From the NCBI RefSeq assembly GCF_900637555.1, contig NZ_LR134378.1, forward strand, positions 568,001-632,000: a stretch of DNA of 64,000 bases, given 5' to 3'. This stretch comes from Lautropia mirabilis (lineage in GTDB: Bacteria; Pseudomonadota; Gammaproteobacteria; Burkholderiales; Burkholderiaceae_E). The position numbers and the translations under genes were made by a program. The notes beneath the pieces were generated by a model. That model was given only the letters and a program-made list of their open reading frames with translations. It was not told the DNA's origin and did not search any database. Below are positions 46,606 to 55,272 of the stretch, piece after piece; position 1 is the first letter of the stretch; each line of letters begins with the position of its first letter.

Positions 46606-48021
46606 TCAGCGGAAGCTGATGAGCGAGACCAGCAGGAAGATGGGCAGCAGGAAGGTGAGCGACCAGAACAGGTAGGCGAAGAAGCTCGGCATGCGAATGC
46701 CGCGATCTTCGGCGATGGCCTTGACCATCAGGTTGGGCGCGTTGCCGATGTAGGTGTTGGCCCCCATGAACACGGCACCGGCCGAGACGGCCATCAGCAC
46801 CGGAGCCATCTCGTTCATCAGCACCTGCGGGTTGCCGCCGGCGGTGTTGAAGAACACCAGGTAGGTGGGCGCGTTGTCCAGGAAGGAGCTGAGCAGCCCG
46901 GTGGCCCAGAAATACATGATGGGGATGGGCTCGCCATCGGCGTTGTTGACGGCATGCACGACGCTGGCAAATGCCCCCTCGGTACCCGCCTGGAGCATGG
47001 CAATGACCGGGATGATGGTCAGGAAGATGCCGGCGAACAGCTTGGCCACTTCCTCCATGGGCGCCCAGGAGAACTGGTTGTCGGCGTGGATGGAAGCCGG
47101 GGTAATGCGCAGCGAGACGATGATGACCGCCAGCAGCCCCAGGTCACGCAGCAGGCCGGGCAGCGTGACTTCGGCGCCATAGACATCGAACGAGATCCCG
47201 GGTTTCCAGAGCCCGCTCATCAGGACCAGCCCAACCACCACGCCCAGCAACAGGACATTGGCCCAGCCCTGCAGCCCCAGGGGTTGCGCATCCGACACGG
47301 ATTCGCGAGGCAGCACACCTTCCTTGCGGTACATCCAGCTGTCGAGCAGGAAGAACATGGCCAGCAGCAGCACCGACACCAGCAGCATGTCCCAGAACAG
47401 GTAGCGCATGGTCCAGCTGAACTCGACCCCCTGCAGGAAGCCCAGAAAGAGCGGAGGATCGCCCAGCGGGGTGAGCAGGCCGCCGATGTTGGACACCAGG
47501 AAGATGAAGAAGACGATGACGTGGGCCTGGTGGCGGCGATTGTCGTTGGCGCGAATGAGTGGCCGGATGAGCAGCATGGAGGCACCCGTGGTGCCCATGA
47601 AGCTGGCGATGGACGTGCCCAGCGCCAGCAATCCGGTATTGAGGATGGGGCGGCCACGCAATGTGCCACTGATGTGGATGCCGCCCGCGCAGGTAAAGAG
47701 GGCCGTGAGCAGCAGGATGAAGGGGATGTATTCACCCACGGCGGCATGCACGAGCCCATGCAGGGCGGCGCCGAAACCATGGATGAAGGCAAACGGCACC
47801 AGGAACGCCAGGGCCCAGCCCGCAGCGACCTTGCCGTAGTGATGGTGCCAGAACAGGGGCGAGATCAGCGGCATCAGGGCGATGGACAGCAGGATGCCGG
47901 CAAAGGGGATGCCCCAGTACAGGGACAGGCTGGCGCCATCGAGCGTCTCGGAAGAGGCCCAGGCAGGTGAGGCGGACAGGAGGAGAAGTAACAGCAGCAG
48001 ACTGTTTCTGGAGGATTTCAT
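46606..48021 (-). CDS. NhaD-type Na+/H+ antiporter (ion transporter superfamily)
   Basis: A 471-residue membrane protein with a signal-like first helix (SLLLLLLLLSASPAWA) and about 12 further segments. Characteristic stretches are FMGTTGASMLLIRPLIRAND, IFLVSNIGGLLTPLGDPPLF, SSFLDNAPTYLVFFNTAGGN and FMGANTYIGNAPNLMVKAIA, all typical of NhaD/ArsB-like transporters in the CitMHS superfamily. It probably exchanges sodium for protons; a carboxylate substrate is a less likely alternative. It is divergent from the PcaB-like lyase gene and reads alone. Confidence 0.87.
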   Translation of the reverse strand: MKSSRNSLLLLLLLLSASPAWASSETLDGASLSLYWGIPFAGILLSIALMPLISPLFWHHHYGKVAAGWALAFLVPFAFIHGFGAALHGLVHAAVGEYIPFILLLTALFTCAGGIHISGTLRGRPILNTGLLALGTSIASFMGTTGASMLLIRPLIRANDNRRHQAHVIVFFIFLVSNIGGLLTPLGDPPLFLGFLQGVEFSWTMRYLFWDMLLVSVLLLAMFFLLDSWMYRKEGVLPRESVSDAQPLGLQGWANVLLLGVVVGLVLMSGLWKPGISFDVYGAEVTLPGLLRDLGLLAVIIVSLRITPASIHADNQFSWAPMEEVAKLFAGIFLTIIPVIAMLQAGTEGAFASVVHAVNNADGEPIPIMYFWATGLLSSFLDNAPTYLVFFNTAGGNPQVLMNEMAPVLMAVSAGAVFMGANTYIGNAPNLMVKAIAEDRGIRMPSFFAYLFWSLTFLLPIFLLVSLISFR

Positions 48022-48148
48022 GCGTGAAGGTCATACCCCGGTTGAGGTACACAATACACTTTGCTTTGGCATAAGCCAACACTGTCGGTTTGCCGACGTG
48101 GGCAGCAATGGTATTTTGCATGGGCCCTCCCGGCCCTTCCGTCATCCC

Positions 48149-49543
48149 ATGTTCGAACGCATCTTCGCCCCCGCCTCGATCGATTCCCTGTTTTCGGACA
48201 CCGCCATGCTGGCGGCCATGGCCCGCTTCGAGAACGGCCTGGCGCAGGCCCAGGCCTCGGTGGGCATGATTCCCGACGAGGCTGCCCGCGCCATCGGCAT
48301 GGCCTGCCACGAACTGGGTGACCCGGCCGCCAGCGATGGTGCCAGCCACGACATTGCCCAGGGGCGCTTCGACCCGGCGCGGCTATACCCGGCTGCCCGC
48401 GTGGCCGGCACGCTGGCCATCCCCTTTCTGAAGGCACTGTCCGAATCGATCGGCACACGCTCGCCGGATGCGGTGCGTCACCTCAACCATGGCGCCAGCC
48501 ACCAGGACCTGATGGACTCGGCACTGGCCATGCAGTGCAAGGAGGCCGGGCGGCGCCTGCAGGACATGCTGGAGCGGGTGGGCGCGGCCATCGTGCGACT
48601 CATCGAGGAGAACCAGGACACCCTGCTGATGAGCCGGCATCGGCTGCAGCCAGCCTCGCCCATCTACCTGGCGTGGAAGCTGGCCGGATGGCTGGATCCC
48701 CTGCAGCGCAGCCGACGCCACCTGCGTGCTGCGCTGCTGGATGTGGCCGTGCTGCAGTTTGGCGGGCCGGATGGCACGCTCTCCTCGCAAGGACCACAGA
48801 CCGAACGCAGCCTGGCGGTGGCGCAGCGACTGGCTGACGCCCTGGGCCTGATGATGCCGGCCGCCTCGTGGCACACGACGCGCGACCGCTTCGTGCGGCT
48901 GGGCACCGAGCTGGCCATGCTGTGCGGGACGCTGGGCAAGATCGGGCAGGACATCGCACTGCTCACGCAGGCCGAGATCGGCGAGCTGCACGACGACGAG
49001 GCGGGTCGGCAAGGGCCGGCCGCCCTGCTGTGGCGCCCGCAGACGCCTGTGACCACGCAGCTGATGCGCGAGGCGGCCCAGCGTGCCCCGGGCCTGGCAG
49101 CCATCGTGCTGGGGGCCATGGACATCGAGCACGAAGGTGGGATGAGTCAGTGGCAATCCAGCTGGCACACGCTTCAACAGCTGTTTGGCGCCGCCGCCAG
49201 CAGCCTGGCTGCCGCCGAGGAACTTCTGGGCCGGCTGCAGATCGATCACGAGGTGATGGAGGCCAACATTGCCCGTCAGCACGAACAGAGCCTGCCGGCC
49301 ACGCTGGTGCAGGCACTGGCCCCCAGGCTGGGCAAGGATGAAGCCCAGACGCTGATGGCGGAGCTGCTCGAGAGCGCCCACAAGAACGGCCTGTCATTGC
49401 GCCAGGCCCTGGGACGGGACGCACGCATCTCGTCGGTCATGAATCTGGGCGACCTGGAAAGACTGTTCGACCCCGCCGGCAATCCCGGCGCCACGGGGAC
49501 GATGGTCAGCCAGATCGTGGAGGCCTGGCGTTCAGGGCGCTGA
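48149..49543 (+). CDS. PcaB-like lyase with degenerate signature loop
   Basis: A 464-residue protein of the fumarase/aspartase superfamily, closest in pattern to 3-carboxy-cis,cis-muconate cycloisomerase (N-terminal FERIFAPASIDSLFSDTAML; later QRAPGLAAIVLGAMDIEHEG, WQSSWHTL). Key catalytic segments are altered. Family HxGATSQD reads HGASHQD (114-120). The flexible loop that carries the catalytic Ser (GGSSTMPHKRNPV in relatives) reads GRQGPAALLWRPQTPV (286-301), with no Ser and no KRN. No other protocatechuate genes lie nearby. It may be a pseudoenzyme or have a new reaction. ATG 48149 is chosen because the domain starts there. Confidence 0.78.
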   Translation: MFERIFAPASIDSLFSDTAMLAAMARFENGLAQAQASVGMIPDEAARAIGMACHELGDPAASDGASHDIAQGRFDPARLYPAARVAGTLAIPFLKALSESIGTRSPDAVRHLNHGASHQDLMDSALAMQCKEAGRRLQDMLERVGAAIVRLIEENQDTLLMSRHRLQPASPIYLAWKLAGWLDPLQRSRRHLRAALLDVAVLQFGGPDGTLSSQGPQTERSLAVAQRLADALGLMMPAASWHTTRDRFVRLGTELAMLCGTLGKIGQDIALLTQAEIGELHDDEAGRQGPAALLWRPQTPVTTQLMREAAQRAPGLAAIVLGAMDIEHEGGMSQWQSSWHTLQQLFGAAASSLAAAEELLGRLQIDHEVMEANIARQHEQSLPATLVQALAPRLGKDEAQTLMAELLESAHKNGLSLRQALGRDARISSVMNLGDLERLFDPAGNPGATGTMVSQIVEAWRSGR

Positions 49544-49675
49544 AGACCGATACGCCCAGCTCCGGACCCCACATCCGGGAAGCACCCCGGGAAGTCCGTG
49601 AACATGATTCTGAATGTTGAATGCAATATTCAGACATCGCGGGTCTGGAGACCGCCTGGCCGCGCTGTCCTTTGC

Positions 49676-49927
49676 TCAATGCATCAGCAGCGGCTGGTGC
49701 ATGATGCCCTCGAACCCGGACAGGAAATGGTCGACTTCCTCGATGCTGGGCTCGGCGGCGATCAGCATCGAGACATCCTGCCGGAACTTGTCGGCCATCA
49801 GGCCGCCTATGAAGATTTCCCGCCGAGCCGCCTTGTCCATGATTTCATAACCACGGCAGATCCGGTCGGGCTGCTCGCCGTTGAACTCGACGATGCAGTA
49901 ATTCGGGCTGTTGTAGATCATGTTCAT
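49676..49927 (-). CDS. DUF3567 family protein
   Basis: An 83-residue protein that matches the DUF3567 pattern along its length: MNMIYNSPNYCIVEFNGEQ, then YEIMDKAARREIFIGGLMAD, AEPSIEEVDHFLSGFEGIMH and the end QPLLMH. This short family is known to me mainly from Burkholderiales and has no assigned function. GGGGAAG lies 8 bases before ATG 49927, which fixes the start. It stands as a single gene between the lyase and the COG0523-like gene. Confidence 0.88.
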   Translation of the reverse strand: MNMIYNSPNYCIVEFNGEQPDRICRGYEIMDKAARREIFIGGLMADKFRQDVSMLIAAEPSIEEVDHFLSGFEGIMHQPLLMH

Positions 49928-50238
49928 CGTGTTGACTTCCCCAAACGACGGAAGCCAGTTTTGGGCATGGCGGCACTTTGCCACAGCAGCCCCCGATGAT
50001 CGTTCCACCGCCTCCGATGAGCGTAGGCGTGCACGTGGGCCCAACCCCGATCACAGGGGTCATGTGGCCGAAACGGCGGCCGGTCCGGGAAGGCGCCGTC
50101 CGTTCTCCCGGGACGGGCCTGTGTGGCCAATCCCTGACGTTGTCGTCTCCCTGTCGGCCCCGGGATCCGGTCCTGAAAACCTGCCCGCAAAGAAGGCAGG
50201 CAAACCTGATCGTCGTCGGGGAAAGTCAGGACAAGGGA
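49928..50238. other. Intergenic region between DUF3567 and COG0523-like genes
   Basis: These 311 bases hold no credible gene on either strand and no strong hairpin with a T run. They must contain the DUF3567 promoter near the left end. Confidence 0.5.
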
Positions 50239-51213
50239 TCAGGACCAGAGCGCCTGCAGGGTGTCGATATCCCGCTGCAGCCGAGCCAAGTCCGTACCTT
50301 GCGCCAATCCGAGCCACAATCGGTTGTCCAGACGCCAGACGGTTTCCCGTGACCGAAGAGCGGCGCTCAAGTTTGGCGTGGAATGTGCGATTTCCGCCGG
50401 ATCCGTCGATCCTTGAGACACACTTCCCGCCGTTGCTTCCCCCGCGGCAAACCGCCAGTCATAGCCGCTGCGCCCCGTCTGCAACACGGCCTGCATCCAC
50501 TGCACGCCCGGCGTTTCCAGCAGCGCCTGCAGTGCCTCCTGGGCCTCCTGCCGGGTAGGAACACCCACCTCGGGCAGCCAGCGGCGGACCAGCCGGAGAA
50601 CCGGACCGCTCGTGACGGAAGCGCTCCTTGACAGGCCCTGTTCATCCAGCGCCATGGGGTCATGGTGGTACCACCGGCCATTAAGCCAGGTCGAACTGGC
50701 CCAGCCCGTGGCGGGGTCATGGCTGCCGCTGAGCACGGCCGCCGGCAGCGTCAGGGCCTGTCCTTCGTCAGCGCGAAGGCCTGAGCCCGTGGCCCGCACC
50801 AACGACACCAGCCGCAGGTGCTGATCAAACGGCGGCTGGCGCAGCTGATCCACGACGCGCAGCAGATGCTCGCCTTCGCGGGAAACCTCCAGATAGAGGT
50901 GCTTCCAGGCGGGCTGGCGCAGCAGCCGCACCAGGGTGGTGCGAAACACCGGGCCGCCCAGGCAGCAGATGCAGCCTGCCGTCAGCGTCTGATCAGGCGC
51001 ACCGGTCGCACAAGCTGCCGGCGACAGCGACTGCACGGCCAGCGGCGTGGATGGCACCTCGCCCGCCTGCAACCACAGGCTGTCGTCCTCACCGGCGGGA
51101 TTCAAGCCCCGACGCTGGGCACGAAGCTGCGCGATGCAGGCGCTACGGGCAGCGGCATCGGGTCCGCTGATCAGGGTGACGGTGCGACGAAGGGGAATGC
51201 CGGGTTCTGCCAT
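50239..51213 (-). CDS. COG0523/CobW-like protein with degenerate P-loop
   Basis: A 324-residue protein recalling the CobW/ZNG1 (COG0523) metal-chaperone GTPases. The N-terminus RRTVTLISGPDAAARSACIA stands where those proteins have the P-loop (GxxGxGKT), but the glycine-lysine core is replaced (GPDAAARS), so GTP binding is doubtful. The metal-binding CxCC motif is kept as GCICC (80-84), followed by LGGPVFRTTLVRLLRQ as in COG0523 proteins. Later KHLYLEVSREGEHL aligns with the switch region, and a C-terminal domain contains WLNGRWYHHDP. A zinc-related role is plausible because of the motif and the zinc locus 6 kb away. ATG 51213 is assumed; a longer start is possible. Confidence 0.6.
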   Translation of the reverse strand: MAEPGIPLRRTVTLISGPDAAARSACIAQLRAQRRGLNPAGEDDSLWLQAGEVPSTPLAVQSLSPAACATGAPDQTLTAGCICCLGGPVFRTTLVRLLRQPAWKHLYLEVSREGEHLLRVVDQLRQPPFDQHLRLVSLVRATGSGLRADEGQALTLPAAVLSGSHDPATGWASSTWLNGRWYHHDPMALDEQGLSRSASVTSGPVLRLVRRWLPEVGVPTRQEAQEALQALLETPGVQWMQAVLQTGRSGYDWRFAAGEATAGSVSQGSTDPAEIAHSTPNLSAALRSRETVWRLDNRLWLGLAQGTDLARLQRDIDTLQALWS

Positions 51214-51388
51214 GCCTGGAAACGACACTGGCAGCGAATGCGTCGCTGCCAGTGGTGCGTGCGGGTCTGTCGAAAAACCACCCGGGGAACGGGAGGACTG
51301 TCCAGGACCATGCCGGAGCACAAGGCCCTGGACGAAAGACCGATGATAGGCGAGCGCCCGGCAAAGATGCGGGGCGCCCGCGTGCGGA

Positions 51389-51685
51389 TCAGTAGCCCGG
51401 ATCGTTGCGGCGCTTGATCAGGCCTTTCTTCAGCAGGATGTCGAAGGCGTCGGTCAGCCCCCGATAGCGCGGCAGCAGGTCACGATATTCACTGACCTGA
51501 CGGCGGCCATTGACCAGGAACAGCAACATGCGCAGCCGATCCGGCAGCTCGACATTGCTTCGCGACAACGCCAGGGCGCCCTTCATGGTCTGGATGAAGA
51601 TTTCCTGGTCCTCGATCTCGGTGACCGGGCTCTTGACGAGTGCGTCGAGCTTGGTGGTCCAGTCCGTCGATCCGCCTTGAATCAT
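51389..51685 (-). CDS. Small protein, winged-helix-like
   Basis: A 98-residue cytoplasmic protein. Its C-terminal half (LLFLVNGRRQVSEYRDLLPR ... LLKKGLI) resembles small winged-helix domains of the kind found in PatA-like or DUF4388-type regulators, in which a dial-like FLVDGxRTxxEL motif recurs. The N-terminal half is acidic and helical. No family name can be given. It lies 175 bases upstream of, and reads the same way as, the COG0523-like gene, so they may share a transcript. Confidence 0.65.
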   Translation of the reverse strand: MIQGGSTDWTTKLDALVKSPVTEIEDQEIFIQTMKGALALSRSNVELPDRLRMLLFLVNGRRQVSEYRDLLPRYRGLTDAFDILLKKGLIKRRNDPGY

Positions 51686-52039
51686 GATGTGCCGTTCCTC
51701 GACTGGGATTCAGAAGTGCTGAATCCGGGGTTGCATCAGTGCCATGGACGGAAGTGTAGAAGGGGTGTGTCCAGGTTGCCGTGTCACTGTTCACACCGCG
51801 AAGGACGGCCTGGACCCATGCAACGGGGATGCCAACAAACCGACATTGCGCTGCGGAACTAACGCACGAAACAGGAGGGGACACACCAGTCGGACGACCG
51901 GCAATGGAGGGGTCTTCGCGAGGCCCGCCCAGGCGGCAGGCAGGCCTCAGGACTCTTTCTGGAAGCAGGCGCTTCCGCTGTGCTGGCGGACTACCCCAGG
52001 GATGATGTCCACGGGGCAGCACGCCTTTTCAGGCAAGCA
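51686..52039. other. Intergenic region downstream of the response-regulator gene
   Basis: No supported gene in these 354 bases. Frames open here are Arg/Pro/Thr-rich, lack ribosome binding sites and overlap real genes in other frames. No clear terminator was seen. Confidence 0.5.
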
Positions 52040-52837
52040 TCAGACCGACTGGGAAACGCCCCGGCGGTAGTTGCCCTTGGACAGGTCGATGCCCAGCTGC
52101 TTGAGCTTGCGGTACAGGTGGGTTCGCTCCAGTCCGGTGCGCTCCGCCACGCGGGTCATGCTGCCATGCTCGCGGTGCAGGTGGTGCTCGAAGTAGGCGC
52201 GCTCGAAGGCCTCACGGGCTTCGCGCAGCGGCACATTCAGCGGCAGATCGCGCACCATGATGGAGGGGTGCAGGTTCATGCTGGGCAGCCCGGAGACGGG
52301 TGCCGCGATGAACTGCGCGGTGGGCGAGCTGAGCGGCATGACCTGCTGCACGTTCTGGGAGCCCGGCACCTGCAGCATGGCCAGCGGCGTGTTGCTGGAG
52401 GGCGTGATAGTGCCCGGATAGCTGGGATGCACGGGTGCAGCCGGCGTGGCGCGCCCCTGCACCATGCCCTGGCGGCCCTTGGCCAGACCCTGTTCGACGG
52501 CCTTGAGCAGCTTCTGCAGTGCGATGGGCTTTTCCAGGAAGTCCATGGCGCCGATGCGGGTGGCCTCGACGGCGGTCTCGATGGTGGCATGGCCGGACAT
52601 CATGATGACCGGCATGGTGAGCTGGCCCGATGCGACCCATTCCTTCAGCAGGCTGACGCCATCGGTGTCCGGCATCCAGATGTCCAGCAGCACCAGGTCC
52701 ATCCGGGTGGCCGCCATGGCCTCGCGTGCACGCTGCGCGTTTTCAGCCAGCGTGACGACATGCCCTTCGTCACCAAGGATCTCGGAGAGCAACTCGCGGA
52801 TGCCCATCTCATCGTCGACTACCAGAATCTCAGCCAT
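52040..52837 (-). CDS. ntrX: Response regulator, NtrX-like without AAA+ domain
   Basis: A 265-residue regulator: receiver domain (1-120) with phospho-acceptor Asp52 (LLDIWMPDTDG), acidic pair Asp8-Asp9 and Lys103; a Pro/Ser/Thr-rich linker (about 125-200); and a C-terminal Fis-type helix-turn-helix (MTRVAERTGLERTHLYRKLK). The C-terminal block matches NtrX, but the central sigma-54-activating AAA+ ATPase of classical NtrX is missing, so it cannot remodel sigma-54 polymerase and probably acts as a plain DNA-binding regulator. GGAAAAG precedes ATG 52837. Partner kinase NtrY is encoded directly upstream. Confidence 0.88.
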   Translation of the reverse strand: MAEILVVDDEMGIRELLSEILGDEGHVVTLAENAQRAREAMAATRMDLVLLDIWMPDTDGVSLLKEWVASGQLTMPVIMMSGHATIETAVEATRIGAMDFLEKPIALQKLLKAVEQGLAKGRQGMVQGRATPAAPVHPSYPGTITPSSNTPLAMLQVPGSQNVQQVMPLSSPTAQFIAAPVSGLPSMNLHPSIMVRDLPLNVPLREAREAFERAYFEHHLHREHGSMTRVAERTGLERTHLYRKLKQLGIDLSKGNYRRGVSQSV

Positions 52838-52932
52838 TTCTTTTCCAGCAAATCCAACATCTGTCAGCAGAGAGCTTACAGGAGCCTGCCCGCCGTCGCG
52901 GCGTACAGACCGGCCGACCGATGTCCTGTTGA

Positions 52933-55272
52933 TCATGCACCTCTAAAATTGTCTGCCTTTTTTACTAATTTCGCAAAAGCAATATACGTGTAAGCACCTG
53001 AAACAACTTGTTCCGTGCTGGCGACAGCGGATTCTTCCGTGTATGTATTATGCAACAACCCGGTGTCGTGGTGGTTGCCGACTTCGATCGTTCCACCATG
53101 TTCCTGAACGATCTTTTTCACGATGGCCAGTCCGAGTCCCGTTCCCTTGGCCTTCTGGCTGACGTAGGGCTCGAACACGCGGGCCAGCAATTCCGGCGGA
53201 AAACCGGGCCCGTTGTCCCTGACGCCCAGCCGGACACCGCTGCACTGGCCTGCTGCATTGTGGATCAAGTCGGTGCTGACCTCAATCATCCGGACGTCCT
53301 GCTTTTCAGTGGCTTCGCCAGAGTTCTTCAGCAGATTGTGGATAACCTGCCGCAATTGCCCCGCATCTCCCATGATCTGCGGAATATCAGGGTTCAATCG
53401 GGCAATGACCCGCAGGGTGGGATCCAGATCGGTGTAGAAGCCCAGCACTTCGGAAAGCAGCTCGTTCAGGTCCAGCGGCTCCAGCTTGGCAGCCGGCAGG
53501 CGGGCGTAGTCCCGGAATTCGTCGACCATGACCTTCAGTGCATTGACCTGGGTGACGATGTTGCGGGTGTTGCGAATGAGCAGCTCCTGCTCGGCCCCCG
53601 AGAGCACCCCTTCCAGCTTCAGCTGCAGGCGCTCGGCCGCCAGCCGGATGGGCGTGAGGGGGTTCTTGATCTCGTGAGCCAGCCGTCGGGCCACTTCACC
53701 CCAGGCGATGGCACGTTGTGCCGACACCACATCCGTGATGTCGTCAATGACCAACACATGGTCTCCGTCGACCTCCGGCAGCAGGGCGCCCCGCACCAGC
53801 AGCGTCTTGCCCTGCTTCACGCGCGCCACCTGACCGGATTCCGGCTCGGCGCCGATCACGATCTGTCGCTGCCAGGTACCACTTTCCGTGTCGAGCGCAT
53901 CGCCGAACGCACGGGCGATCTCGGCCTCGAATTCGCCCAGGCTTCCCATGGCACCCAGCTGCTGACCCAGTGCCTTGCCCACTTCCATGCCCAGGATCTT
54001 CTCGGCACCGTGGTTGACCATGGTGACCCGAAAGCCCCGGTCAAAGACGATGACGCCGGCGCTGAGGTTGGCCAGCACGCTGGCCAGTCGGGCGTTGGCC
54101 TGTTCCAGACCCAGCCGGGTTCGCACCACTTGGCTGCGCGCCTCTTCCAGCTGACGCATCATGGCGTTGAAGGATTGCGTGAGAGCGCCCAGTTCGTCAC
54201 GCCCCACGTAATCCTTCAACGGTCGGAAATCGCCTTCGGCCACGGCACGGGTGCCAGCTTCCAGCATCGACAAGGGTCCCGTCATCCAGCCCGCCAGCAG
54301 GAAGGCGGCGGCAATGGCCGAGAAGATGGTGAGCAGGACGGTGACGGTGAGCGTGACGCGGAAGATGCGCTTGAGTCCTCGTCGTGACAGCGACAGTTCC
54401 TGATAGTCACGGAAGCCCCCCTGCACGGCCTCGGCATTCTGGGCCAGCGCCATGGGCACGGGCTGCACGAACTGCAGGAAACGCAGCTCCTCGCGCACAT
54501 CGGAGGAGATGATGGGCACCATCACCCGCATGCGCAGCGCCTGGTAGTTCTGGTCGGGGTTGTCCTCGCGCAGCTCATTGCCTTCGATGGCCGCGTAGTG
54601 ATGGGCCAGGCGGGCCTGGCGCAGTGCGGTGGGCGAGGGCAGATCGGGCACCAGGGCGGCGTAACGGCCACCGCTGCTCTGGATGATGCGCCCGCCGCTC
54701 GTGAGGATCACGGCCTCGGAAATGCCGAAGCGCTCGCGCACACGGTCCAGGCTCTCGGACTGATGGCGCAATGACAGGCCGTTGAGATCGGACGCGGCCA
54801 GCCGTCCCTTGGCCACCACGTCCAGCAGCATGGAATCCAGGGTGGCTCGGCCCAGGCTCAGACCCGACTCCAGCGCCCGCTCCATGGGCACGTCGAACCA
54901 CGATTCGATGGAGCGCTCCAGGAACTGGACGGCAATGAGATAGATGAGCAGGACCGGAATGACGGTCATCAGCACGAAGGCCAGCGCCAGCCGGGCCATC
55001 AGCCGGGTTCCGAACAGCCTCTGCCGGAAGCGCTGCATCAGCCGCCGGGCCAGCTCGATGGCGAGCACGGCCAGGGCCACGGCCACGCCGATGTTGAGCC
55101 ACAGTAGAAGGCCGTAGTGCTGCTGGAAAAGACTGTTGTTGATGCTGGCCAGGGCCAGCAGCGAGAGCAGGACGGCGGCAAAGGCCACCGACAGCACCAG
55201 CGCCAGTCGCAGGACCCGGCTTACGGAGCGGGTGTCGGTTGGGTCGGTACGACGAAGCTGAGGCCTTTCCAT
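52933..55272 (-). CDS. ntrY: NtrY-type membrane sensor histidine kinase
   Basis: A 779-residue sensor. Three N-terminal membrane helices (about 20-115) and a fourth near 305-330 frame a periplasmic or sensor region. A HAMP domain (about 330-385), a PAS domain (about 395-500), the DHp segment with phospho-His533 (RRLAHEIKNPLTPI) and the ATP-binding N, G1 and G2 boxes (DNGPGFP, KGTGLGLAIVKK) follow. The normal end of the kinase domain after GGTIEVGN is replaced by about 45 residues of unfamiliar, AT-rich-coded sequence. It signals to the NtrX-like regulator, probably on redox or nitrogen state. Its start overlaps the DUF4390 gene by 52 bases. Confidence 0.9.
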   Translation of the reverse strand: MERPQLRRTDPTDTRSVSRVLRLALVLSVAFAAVLLSLLALASINNSLFQQHYGLLLWLNIGVAVALAVLAIELARRLMQRFRQRLFGTRLMARLALAFVLMTVIPVLLIYLIAVQFLERSIESWFDVPMERALESGLSLGRATLDSMLLDVVAKGRLAASDLNGLSLRHQSESLDRVRERFGISEAVILTSGGRIIQSSGGRYAALVPDLPSPTALRQARLAHHYAAIEGNELREDNPDQNYQALRMRVMVPIISSDVREELRFLQFVQPVPMALAQNAEAVQGGFRDYQELSLSRRGLKRIFRVTLTVTVLLTIFSAIAAAFLLAGWMTGPLSMLEAGTRAVAEGDFRPLKDYVGRDELGALTQSFNAMMRQLEEARSQVVRTRLGLEQANARLASVLANLSAGVIVFDRGFRVTMVNHGAEKILGMEVGKALGQQLGAMGSLGEFEAEIARAFGDALDTESGTWQRQIVIGAEPESGQVARVKQGKTLLVRGALLPEVDGDHVLVIDDITDVVSAQRAIAWGEVARRLAHEIKNPLTPIRLAAERLQLKLEGVLSGAEQELLIRNTRNIVTQVNALKVMVDEFRDYARLPAAKLEPLDLNELLSEVLGFYTDLDPTLRVIARLNPDIPQIMGDAGQLRQVIHNLLKNSGEATEKQDVRMIEVSTDLIHNAAGQCSGVRLGVRDNGPGFPPELLARVFEPYVSQKAKGTGLGLAIVKKIVQEHGGTIEVGNHHDTGLLHNTYTEESAVASTEQVVSGAYTYIAFAKLVKKADNFRGA

